This document shows, piece after piece, positions 51,381 to 62,570 of a DNA stretch of 64,000 nucleotides (the stretch's first letter is position 1; each line of letters opens with the position of its first letter). The stretch is taken from NCBI RefSeq assembly GCF_003254395.2, contig NC_037644.1, positions 10,396,086 to 10,460,085 of the forward strand, read 5' to 3'. The notes under the pieces are model-generated. The model worked only from the letters and a program-made list of their open reading frames with translations, had not been told where the DNA came from and ran no database searches. Both the position numbers and the translations under genes were made by a program. Origin of the DNA: Apis mellifera. Taxonomy: Eukaryota; Arthropoda; Insecta; Hymenoptera; Apidae.

Positions 51381-52989
51381 TTCATCCCTGTTAAAATCGT
51401 ATCCTCGTTCCTCCAGCGTCATCCCAGCGTAGGATCGTAAAAATAGACCCTCGGCTCGAGCACTCGTCGTCGATTATTAAGACAACGACGAGTAGAGTCG
51501 GGTAAGGGCCAAATGAAAAGCTCGTAAAGACTAATTACCGAGTGCTCCAGGGAGGGATAAGGATAAAGGAGAAAACTAAGTCGAGAAGTCGTGCATCGTG
51601 AATCGATGGAATACATCAGAGAGATCAGAAGGCGAGCAGGAAGAAGGAAACTGGCACGTCTTTGATCAGAGCTACGATTTACATAAGATCGGTGCCACTG
51701 GTCCATTATAAGAGCACAATGCCAATCTGAAGGTATTTTTCTTTTTTCTTCTTTTTCTTTTTTCTTTTTTTTTTTTTTTTTTTTTGCGCAACGAGCGTTC
51801 CCCCTCCGTCGTTTCTCGTTTCACGCCGACCGCCCATTTGCATACCGTAGGCCAGTTTCCCACACGTCTTAACAGCGATCGTCCCTTCTCCCTCTTTCTA
51901 CGAGCTTAGCCAAGTTTCCGTCTCTTTTCGTTTCCCTTTCGCTCGTAACCCTTTTCACCGGGCCGGGACAAAAAAGGCAAGGAAGAGCGTAAAAAAGACG
52001 TCTTCCTTCTTCCAAGATGCTGAACGTCTCTTGAAACTGAGAAACGAGACCTTCGTGGATATATGCCATTCAAATTTTATATAATAAAACGTGTACGTGT
52101 AATGTTTTTTTGTCTATCGAATTTCTGGCGCGCAATAATAAAGCACGAGAAATCTTTGTCTAGGGGAGATTCTAATTTTTAGAAACTATTTTTAATAATC
52201 TAATCATTATCCTTTAATTTTAATTCTACTTTTTTGGAAGATAATATGTAAAATGGTCTTCGAGTCACCTTTTTTTTCTTTCTTTTTTTATTTAATTGTG
52301 TATTTGTTGTGCTGTGGTTCTTAAGTTTCAGGAAAACGTGAAAGAATCCCTGTTAATATACTTGATTGCGCGTAATTTAATTCCGCTACAGGTAATTTAA
52401 TTCTACCACGTCCTTCGAGTTACTTTTGACTTAATTACGCTTCTTCTATGATTAAAAAAATATTCTTAAGTTTCGGAGAAAAGAATCCTTGTCAATATCA
52501 TCTGATTGGAATATTAAAAAATTCGGGAGATCGAGATTAAAAGTTTCATTAATAGAATCAATATTCAACATCTTTCAACGCACATTTGTCACATTCCAAT
52601 CATTACCAATCAAAGTTAAAAATTAAATAACGATTGGAGAAACATTCAAATATCATTCCTAACATTATATCACAAAAAGAAAGAGAAATAAATAAATTCG
52701 TAAAAAAATTAGAGGCAAGCGGGAAAATTTTCCTGAAATTGAAAGCATCGATTATTACTCGTCTTGAAATGACTCATTCGCCGATTAAAGCGTACAATTG
52801 CGCGTTAAGGGGGTAGCACAGTGGCAACGGGCGATAACGCGCGAATAAACGTTAAATGGACAAGGTGAATGCGGAAGTGCGATTGTGGAGAAGGGACGAA
52901 TTTTAAAGAACCGCAAGGAAAGTTTACGAGCTGGCAGGCTCGCGTAATGACTGTCGTTAACCACGGTGCAGGCCTCTCTCTCTCCCGGT
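51381..52989. other. Gene-free DNA downstream of the gene
   Basis: A mixed-composition block occupies 51390-51720. A pyrimidine/T tract spans 51731-51785, and a POU octamer lies at 51836-51843. The short direct repeat GTAATTTAATTC occurs twice near 52372 and 52392. No exon is supported. Confidence 0.5.
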
Positions 52990-53150
52990 GGAACCAAGAC
53001 CTTTGTATGCTAATGACAGGGTGGTCCGATTTCAGCCACCCTGAGTAAAAAATCTTAGGGGTCAACAGACCCATCGTTCGGCCGAGTTTTAAATCTCCCT
53101 CGAGTACCATTGACCTCGAATTAAAAACGGGCTCGACCTTTGACCTTCGT
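52990..53150. promoter_or_regulatory. Candidate enhancer with nuclear-receptor DR1 site
   Basis: Several transcription-factor-like sites sit close together. ATGCTAATGA (POU/homeodomain-like) lies near 53007. A perfect inverted repeat CAGGGTGG (53017-53024)/CCACCCTG (53036-53043) follows, then single AGGTCA-type half-sites near 53058-53063 and 53109-53115. GACCTTTGACCTT lies at 53135-53147; on the minus strand this is AAGGTCAAAGGTC, a direct repeat of nuclear-receptor half-sites with one-base spacing (DR1), as used by HNF4/USP/SVP-type receptors. The block is free of simple repeats. Function is inferred from motifs only. Confidence 0.45.
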
Positions 53151-53182
53151 CGTGAAAACTTTACGACCAACCGTATGGTTTT

Positions 53183-53213
53183 CTTTTTCTTTTTCTTTTT
53201 CTTTTTCTTTTTT
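53183..53213. repeat. (CTTTTT)n microsatellite
   Basis: About five units of a six-base pyrimidine repeat run straight into a T-rich tract. It has no coding meaning, though a short frame reads it as Ser-Phe repeats. Confidence 0.9.
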
Positions 53214-55380
53214 TCTTCTCCCCCTAAAAGTCATTGACGGATACGATTACCTCCCCTTCTCCCCCTTTCCTCCTCACCGATGCTTTCTTATTCGTGCAAA
53301 ATTAACTTTCGGTTCGGTGCTCGTCCCCATAACGACGTACAGTGAGAATTCACGAGACCCTAGAGATGTGTAACCATTCTCAGAAGTAATACGTGCATTA
53401 ATATTCATTAAACTGCATCGACTGAGTTCTTGGCTTAGCGAGGAAGAAAGGAATGTTTGGAAGGTGTTGCACGAGTAACCTGGTTTCAATTGTTAGTGGA
53501 ATTTCTTGTCCATTTTGTTGTGAATTGGTTGAGAAATTTTTTAATCTTTCTTTCTTCTTTTGAAGATGTTGGTATTTGCTTAAAGTATGGAATTAGAATG
53601 AATGCTTGGAATTTTAATTTGTATACAACTGCAAATGAAGATCTGTTTTACTTTCTTAATATTATAATATAAATATATAATATACATTTGAATTTACAAA
53701 TGTTTCTAATATAATTATGAAATGAATGAAATAAAATATAATTTTAAAAGAAACTATCATGGAAAATATTAATTTCAATTGTTGTGTAATTAAAGAATTT
53801 ATTTTTAAAAGTTTAAATTTACACAATAGGAAATTTTGAAAAGTTTGAAATATCGAAGTAGAAATGGAAAAAAGAATGTATTATAATTTTTCAAAAGCAT
53901 TTTATTAAAAAAATGTTGTTTGAACAACATAATTAATAGGAAAGAATGTTTTTCGTCACAGTCTGAACACAATTTCAAGCGTCTCGTTCTCTCTCATGGT
54001 TGTTCGGATTTCATTCACCCAGGTGACACCGTGACATTGGGTTCTAGGGGAATTATTCAAAACCAGGTCTGGCTGGCAAAAGTACAGCCGTCCCTGGCAC
54101 CATAATCCCGTATACGATTTGCATAAAACAGGAACGCAAAAAAGCAACAATCGAATAAGAACAAAAATAACAATAAAGACACATAAATCGAACGTTTAAT
54201 TATAAAAATTGTCCCGAATCAAATTTTCATCTGATCAAACATTACTCGACTAATTGAATCGAAAGAAGAAAATTCGAGCAAATTCTAATCGCTTAAGAAA
54301 AAGTAGAAAGAAATTATCTAAATACAATATTCCTATTAACTTATAAAACGAATTTATTTCCAAATTTCCAATACTTTACTTTACACACGCGAATGATTCA
54401 TTTTTCTCCTATAACTTACTACACTTGTGTGTATCCAATTATAAATTTTTCGATTCTCAACGATTAGAAAAAAAAAAAATCTATAAAATTTGTATTTCTG
54501 AACAGATATAACTCCAAATAAAATAAAACTCGTAAAAAAAGATTTTCACCAACGTCGATTTCCATCCGAGACAAGTCACCGATCACGGCAAAGGCCGAGG
54601 ACCCTTTACTCTCGCGTACCTGATGGTTATGCGCGTGACGAAAGAGATCTTCAGAGAGAGGTAAGTATGCTAATCAGCAAGCATAATGCAATATCGATAC
54701 GCCGGAGAAAGCCAATTATAGCGTGGGGATCTGTCGCGTACGACCTATAGAGATTCTCTTCTCTTTCTCTCTCTCCCCCCTCCCCTCTCCCTCTCTCTCT
54801 CTCTCTCTCTCCATCTCTCGTCTATTCCCTCTCGAACCGTCTCCGTGAGACGCATAAAGGGTCGCACACGGGCGATGCACCGGTGAGAAAATGAATAGCA
54901 AATGAAAGAAAAAAAGGAGGAAGAACGAGAGAGGACGGGGGCCGGTTGATAGACAACGCCATAGGCGGAGACCTCGTTGGCCGTTGTTCGAAAGTGCTAT
55001 TTGTATTTATTCCAGGCCTTTGTTCGTACCCGGAGACTCGTGGGGAGGAGGGTGGGGCGAGGCGGCGAGAGGGAAAGAGAGAAAAAAAATTATTCAAAGA
55101 CGAGGCGAAAGGGGTGAGGTCCACTAGTCGTTACGGGACTATATGACGTTTCGGTCGGAAAAAATAGTTGCACGATAGACTCGAGCTTGGAATATATATA
55201 TATATAATTGTCTATCAAAAAGTGAAGTTTTTATTCGCGATTAAATTGATCAATAATGGAACGATCGTTTAAAAGAAATCGCCTCGAAAGTGTAAATTTC
55301 GAAAATTGATAATCCTTTAACGAATTTTCGTTGATCGAAATTTCCTCGAAATAGTTAATCGCTCCGTAATCGATTTTAGA
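53214..55380. other. Gene-free non-coding DNA
   Basis: A mixed-composition block at 53960-54125 with CAGGTGACACCGTGACA and an ATTTGCAT octamer (54117-54124) could be a conserved element. CT microsatellites lie near 54771-54811, and a TA run lies near 55193-55206. A GC-rich patch at 54560-55140 shows no exon. Confidence 0.5.
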
Positions 55381-56560
55381 AAATTTTATTTTATCTCGAG
55401 AACAGAGAGAGAGAGAGAAGGATAATATCGGAGCACGCAACAAAGTTAATCCGAGAAATCGAATTACGGGCAAGTGTTGGCTCCATCGTGCGGATTCCCT
55501 CGTTCTCGTTGGGTGCAGTATGTGACGAGATGATCGCATGTGTGTGTGAATGCATCTCGTGCAGCGGATGCAACTGCGAGTGGTCAGTAGCTCGCAAAAC
55601 GACTGCCCGCTCGGTGCATCCCCTCGGTACTTTTCGATCAACCTCGCGAGTGACACATCGAGCCTACTACGACACACCATCGACCCACGCTCATCTTCCG
55701 GAACGTGATAGATATCTCTCTCGCGATTCCATCGACCGCTTCGTTAACCGGAGGATAAAAATTTCAATTAAGATTATTCCGGACACTCGTTTCCTTCCCA
55801 CTTCGCGTTCAGTGTCACCCTGTTTACACGAGGTGTGGTTTACAAATTCGATTCATAATAATCTGGCACGTAACGAGGCGAACTCTGTCGGCACTACACG
55901 CGATAAAGTTTTTAATCACGTCTGCACAACGGTCCAAGTTTATTCTACGCGGGGATCGCGGCACGCTTTTCGACGAGAGCGGACAAGTAATTTCATAATG
56001 TCGCGGGACGAAGTTCTGACAGTTCTTACATGGTGGCCAGGCCACCACGGAAGGAAAAGTTCCGTTATAAGTTTTAATGGTACATAAATAAACGGCGACG
56101 TTGTAATAGAGTTTCTACGGGGAGGAGGGAGGGGGGGGCGACTTTTCCCGGGCGAGATTCGACGCGAGAACGGTAACACGGCCTCGTTATAAATATTCAA
56201 TCGTAACCGTGACATTTCTCTCTCTCTCCGTCTCGCTCTCGCACGCAGGCCACGACGCACGCGTGTCACGCGAGCGACTGGGACGCACGATAAGCTTAAC
56301 TGCGAGCGGCGAGCGGCGTGTGCTGGAATTATACATTAAACGCGGGTGGTGGGTCTCGGCAAAGCGGAAAAGAACCGCGTTTTCGTCGAAATTATAGAAA
56401 ATTTAACGAGCCGTCCATAACGGACGTAACGTCGAGAGACCGGCCGGCCTGCCGTTCATGCACGAAATAACAAACACGTCGAGCGATATTATTTTCAAAA
56501 CGCGGCCGAGCCTGTTATCAGTGTCTCAGTTAGAAGATTGCTTCTCGTATTTGAAACTTT
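55381..56560. other. CpG-rich block, possible leader exon or promoter
   Basis: CpG dinucleotides are dense and the + strand is open for 199 codons (55488-56087). The translation has mixed composition rather than simple repeats but no domain I recognise, and the minus strand also has several open frames across it, as GC-rich DNA does by chance. It may be the promoter or an untranslated first exon of a neighbouring gene. Confidence 0.3.
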
Positions 56561-58762
56561 GCAACCGCTTCTCCCCTTTAAGACGACGTGAATGAATTTC
56601 GAGGAAGGCTTTAAACCGTGTATATCGAAGTACAAGGTTCGACGAGCAATTCATTAGTGAATCGATGTAACACGAACGACGCTAAGGTTTTAGATTTATC
56701 AGTGAAATTTTATTACGAGAAGTTACATGCGTGCGTGAAAGTGTTGTTTATTGAAATAAACAAAGTTTTTTACAGAGTAAATTTTATCAATTTTTCAATT
56801 TCATCCAATTATCCTGTAAAATAGTAAGCTTATAAAAAGAAGTGTTTCGGAATTTGTTAAATCGTTAGTATTAAAAGAATTGACATATTATCGTGCGAAA
56901 ACGTGGGTTTAATTATGAATAAACGATATAAAGTATCATCGATTCTAATAATAATATTCGACCAAGAAAAAAGAAACAATAAACTATAAACTAAATTCGT
57001 GTATCCAAGTACAATAGAACTGATTGAAAAAATCTATGGATCGATCAGAAAGAACAGAATTTCTCGACACGTCATTGAAATCGATTGAAATTTAAATAAT
57101 TTTCAAACACGAATATTTATTTTGTCACAAATATATATGCATATAGTGGAACTTCATTTATAGAAATTCAACTAGAATTCGCTTTAAGTTCACACAAACG
57201 GTATTTCACGTACTCTGCGTTCAGATAATCGGTCGTTTGAACGATATTCAACATTCGAACTATTCCATTGCGAACAAACGGACGAAAAGACAGAAATGTC
57301 CGAGGAATACATATTTTTTTTCCTTCTTTCTTCTTAATTTTCTTTCCATTTTGCTTGATATTCAATCGCGCGAAGTGAACCTGCCAGAATCCATTGCCGA
57401 TAAGAGCGCGGGCGGGAAGTGGGAAGGGGATGAAAGTGGTTGGTGGCTCTCTAATACACGCGGGGGTGCGTGTAATTCCGAGGCCGCGCCATATTTTAAC
57501 ATCGTTCCGAGTTACATTATGTTTCAGCAAAATGGTCGGCGCACACGTGGCAGCAGCGCCCCGTCGACGGGGAGGGTGGTTTATCTCGAATACACAATCC
57601 CACCCCGGGCCACCCTCACTCTCTCTCCCTCCTTCTCTCTCCCTCTCTCTTTCTCTCTTCGGCTCAGTCAGGAAGGGTGGAGAGGAAGGGGACGAAGAGC
57701 GAAAGAGAGAGAGAAAAATAGGGAGAAGGGGTGAAAGAAAGAAAAAAAGAAAGAGAGGGATGGAAGGCGGTTCAAGGGGATACGGGTTAGACGGAGAGAG
57801 AGAGAGAGGAGAGAGAGAGGGTGGAGGTCGACGACGACCCTCGGCAACCAACGCCCACCACTAGCCACCCTCCACCCCTCTCTCCGTTAGCTTTTGCGAC
57901 GTCTATACGGCGGAGGGGGTCGGTGGTGTGGAAGGCAACCCGGCACGATGTACGCGAGCTAACGACGTTCTTTCGCTTCTCGCGAGCAAGGAAGCGAGAC
58001 CGACGAAACGAGAGGGGAGAAAGAGGGGAGAGTAGATAGATAGAGAGAGAGAGCTAGGTACAAACCGCGTTCCTCCTCTTTCTTTCTTTCTTTCTTTCCT
58101 TACTTGCCTCCTGCTCGCACGTTTCGTTTCTTTTGTGAACATAGACGCGAAAGGGGTGGAAGAGGGAGAGTGGAGCAGGTAATGATGTACCGCGGTAAAT
58201 TTCCTGCGGAAAATTACCCAGGCTGTTGGCCGCGGAGTCGCGGAGCGAAAGGTAATCATTTTCTTTTTTGCGGCTGCAAACATACGCGTAGCCGGCGCTG
58301 CAACAATGTCGACTGCGATTTATTGAATTATTAGCGGCGCGGGTGCGCGTGGACAGGTAAGGTAACCGTTGCTCCACCAAGGGGAGGGGGGAGAGGTCTT
58401 TCTCAGACGAGCGATTCGTTTCGAATTATTGTTACGGGACATGAAAGAGATCGTGGATCGTTTGATATGGTTTCGATATGGAAGGATTGTAATTTTTTTT
58501 TACTTCGTTCTTGGCCTACGTCGTAGACAAGGTTATTGAAAAGACGGTGACTGGTTTTTTTAAACGAGTTTCAATCGTTTCTATTCCCTTTTGCTCGTGA
58601 AAGAATCGAATATATATGTAAATACAATGCGAAATTTTAATTTTGTTTATCGAAGGTTTGAGAAATGGTTAAATATTTTGCCCCGATGAATAATTCGTGA
58701 GTAACGCGTTAATTTTCAAAATACGAAGAGAAAAGTGAATTGTTGAGAAATGTGTGCGTAAT

Positions 58763-58782
58763 GAGAGCGTTTAAACGCTCTC
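58763..58782. repeat. 20-base perfect palindrome
   Basis: GAGAGCGTTTAAACGCTCTC equals its reverse complement; the centre is GTTTAAAC. The flanks do not continue the symmetry. Confidence 0.92.
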
Positions 58783-59235
58783 TTCAAACAATTTTAACTG
58801 GTGAAGTACTTTGCAAAGAATAACATTTGAGTTGAAACTCCTCGATTTTCCTACTCGAAAGTTAAGTAATTGAAGATTATTTGCCCGACGGATAAGGCCA
58901 ATAATTTAACAGAGCGGAAGTTTGTTACATGAATTAAATCGTAATCTGGTTGAACAGTAGGTATTCGCTTCTCGCTTACAGCTTGTTAATCCAACGAGAT
59001 CTTTCGAATAATTCAAGGAAGTTAATTAAAAGAAGATCGATCCCCTCCTTCGTTATCAAACTGGACGAATCCGAGCATAAAATTTCTTCTCTAATTAATA
59101 AAACCGGCGAAAACTATCCATCCATTCATCCTTCGAAAAACCTATCGATCGCCCTTTCATCGCGAGTAAAATCAATTTTATCGAGAGAAACCACCTTTTA
59201 TCTTAATTTCGAGTTGAAAGACGGGGGAAGGAAGG

Positions 59236-59260
59236 GAAACTTTACGAATCGTAAAGTTTC
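59236..59260. repeat. Perfect inverted repeat, 12-base arms with one central base
   Basis: The arms GAAACTTTACGA (59236-59247) and TCGTAAAGTTTC (59249-59260) are exact reverse complements around a single A. It lies inside a 115-codon open frame that I do not consider a gene. The near absence of a loop disfavours an RNA hairpin and favours a dimer-binding DNA site or a cruciform. Confidence 0.92.
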
Positions 59261-62200
59261 GACGAAACGGTTTCCAAAGAATGAGAAACGAGAGTGAACG
59301 AGTGTAGGTGGAATCGTTGTATCGTCTCGACCAACCGTTCAGTTAATTTGTTCCGGATTAACGAAGCACGGCAGAGCCGTTGCCGATCGGACGAGTACAT
59401 TACTTTTCCCTCCTCGAGAGGAGGAAACAAGATGTCAACCAGGGAAAGAGAAATTCTTTCCTGTGTGTAGTAGCTGTGTAGTGTAATGCACGGTAACCCC
59501 TCGTAGGCGTATTGTGAACGAGACAGCCGATAATTTGTTTTGGGGCCTCTTCTCCCCCGATTCGAGAACAGAAGAGATGCCGAGGTATACACCGAGTTAT
59601 ACAACGAACTTTCGCATTGTTACGAAATCGAGTGTCGCATTCGTTGACTGCCGACAATTTCCAACTTTTAATTTGAGTTTGAGGATTCATTAGAGACATT
59701 ATGCTCCGCCCGGCAAACTTCCAAGCAGCCACGCGAACGCCATCTCCTCCCCCAAGTCGCAAGTCGCCCAAAACAGTCGCCCGACCCTCCTGCGCCAAAC
59801 CCTCCTACCACTCGAATCCGAGAAGCACAGATCGAATAATTCCGGATCGTATTCCTTCCCCCTCCCTTCCTTCTCTTCCCCATTATCCAAAGGCAACTTT
59901 TTCTTCCAACGATCGAAAGACCCGGTTCAACGACGAGCGTGCACAGTTTTGAAATTATATACAATATCGCGCGTCTACGGAATCCGGCATATTGCATTCC
60001 CCGACAAATTCGAGGTAATTGCAAACTATGAACGACAGCAGCTCGAACATAGTCGTGCAAGTGCAAGAATTTTGCTTAAATTTCTCTCCCTTTATTCGAA
60101 TTATTCCAAGCGTTACTCCGAGGAACGATTAAAATATAATCTTAACCCTTGTCTTGATCCACTTTCGTCTATCATCGAACCCCTTTCCTTCCTTTTCTTC
60201 TCTCTCTTTTTTTTTTCTTTCTCGACGTATCCCATCGTCAGTGGCAAGATCGCGAGTGAATCGATACCAGAGAGGTAGATGTACAGGGTCGAGCGATGGA
60301 GAGAACGAGACAGGGCGGAAGGGACACGGGGTGGAGGGAAGGGGTGTGAGGGTGGTTTTTGAGGGAGATGTTTCGTTCGTAGGCAGTAGGTTTCACCCCC
60401 CCCCCTCCATCCACAAGTCCCGAAGCATAATCTCCGTCCCTCTGGCCCGTCTCTTTCGCATCCCTCGCTACCCCCCTCGACGACTCGGTGAAGCTCGCTC
60501 ATCCTCTGTTCCACGGGCGCAGCCCTCTCCACCCATCTCCGGTGTAAAACCTCCCCCTCCCCCCCACCTCCACGTTGCCGTGACGTAAATGCCAGAGAAA
60601 TGGGCTGGAGGGGCTGCGAGAACGTGGCGTGGGCAGTGACGCGTGTGCACGCAGGAAAACTCTTCTTATTTATATGCTCCATGCTGCCATGGCGAATCGA
60701 TATTTCGCATGAGTTCACTTGGGGAAAAAGGAGAGGAAAAGAGGGAAGAGGAAAGGGAAAGGAAAAGGGAAAGGAGGAAGGAAGAAGGTCATCCCCTTGG
60801 CGTGGCAGGGGACGGAGAACGATTTCCTTTTCCGCTTTTAGCCAGAACGATGCCTACTTTTCTTATGTATCCTGTTTTCCCCCCCCCCCCCTCCCATCCT
60901 TCGTCGTCGCAGAGGACTAAACGCTGATACGAGGAACGAATCCTGTGCAACGATGGAAGCTTCGATCACGAGCAAGGATCTTCTCGAGAATTGTTATTAC
61001 TATTTTTTTATTATAGCTGGAATACTCGAATTGTCAAGATGGAAATACGGATTGATAAGTGCAAATTTGATGTTGCAAATTTTCTTTTGTCAATTCATTT
61101 TTCTTTAGAGAAATAGAAAAAAAGAAAATACTGTTCGTTACTTCAGAAAAATTGTATTCTCTCCATATCATTATATTCAATCGTGACAAATCATCAATAC
61201 TGATTGAAATTGGATAAAGACAATTTTTCTTACATAAACTTGAATCGTTGCAAGCAAATTTCTAGATTAAAAGTTAAATGTTAAGAATTTTGAAAGCAAG
61301 AATTTCAATTAAAATTACGAAAAAAAAAAAAATAAGCAGAGATCATACGCTTTTATAAATTCACATTACACATCATAGTTGGCAAGATTAAACCAAAGAG
61401 CGGAAGAAACGTAGGAAGAAAGGGGAAAAAGGGGGGGTGGCCAGAAGGATAGGAGGGTGGATCGCGGTTGGGGAGGAGGGGAGGGGAGGCGGATGAAACG
61501 TAGTTGGTCCGTATCAGCATAATGTAGATATCTATTCCTTGCCTCTTCCGTTAGCTTCGAGGTTTGGAGATGGGTGGAATACGAGACGGGGGATGAAATT
61601 GAAATGAAACTACCCGAAGGAGCAGACGGCCCCGCGGCTTTCCAAACCCGGAGAAAGATTAAAACGCGACCGAATGGATGCGAAAGAAAGTTTTGCCGCC
61701 CAACTATACCCCGTCTAAACTAGAAGCGATCTCTCTCTGTGTGAATGTGTGTGTGTGTGTGTGTGTGTGCGTGTTTGTATGTGTGTATACGTGGCCACCA
61801 ACCTTCCTCCAGAGACCGTCTCGGCCGATTCTTTCTATAACTGGAAACTAACCGGAAAATTTGAATGTAATTGTTCAATTATAACTTTATATTATGTTAC
61901 TCGTTCTTAAGGGTTTTCCAATTTCTAACTTTTTTTTTTCTTGTTACTGACCAAGGATATATATTGCGATAAATATCGTGCTCCCTAAAGAATTGTTTGT
62001 AAAATAAATATCTATGCGAACTTTTCTTTATTGATTATTAGATTAATCTTTCAATTTGTATCAATTTAACTCGGCTATCTCCCCCCTTAATTTTAAATTA
62101 GAAGATTTTGGACAAAAATGTCCTGCATATAAAAAAATTAAATTTTCTAATTATAAAGAAACAAAGAAATATATTTTAACACATTCTATCATAGAAAATT

Positions 62201-62539
62201 GAACTCCCTCTTCTTCTCTCTCGATACGATAATCAAAGGATTAAAATTATCGAATAATAGAAGAGAAAGATTAAATTTCCCTTCCGATAAAACTTTTCCG
62301 GTCATTATAAAATTAGGAGGAGGTGAGCACGTGAGGTGAAGAGTTGCTTAAACTCTGCGCGATAAGCGGTCTATCAGTCTCGCGCTATCCCTTTCCAACC
62401 CGGTTTCCTGCTTCTTGCGCCATCGTGGTCCAAAGAAAGTAAGCGCGTGGCGGTATGAAATGGAATTAATTATGAGAGCGTCTCAACAGGTGGGTGCAGA
62501 CGTCTTTAAACTCTGATCGTCTCTCTTTCTCTCCTCCCG

Positions 62540-62570
<31 letters not shown>

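Noticed and set aside
57168..57851. 227-codon open frame on the minus strand
   Set aside because: It reads CT/GA microsatellites as Ser-Leu-Pro-Phe and Arg-Glu runs, and overlapping frames on the other strand are equally open.
60113..60718. 201-codon open frame on the minus strand
   Set aside because: It lies in a GC-rich, pyrimidine-rich patch with other long frames on both strands, has no recognisable motif, and ends in a lysine/glutamate run from a T-rich tract.
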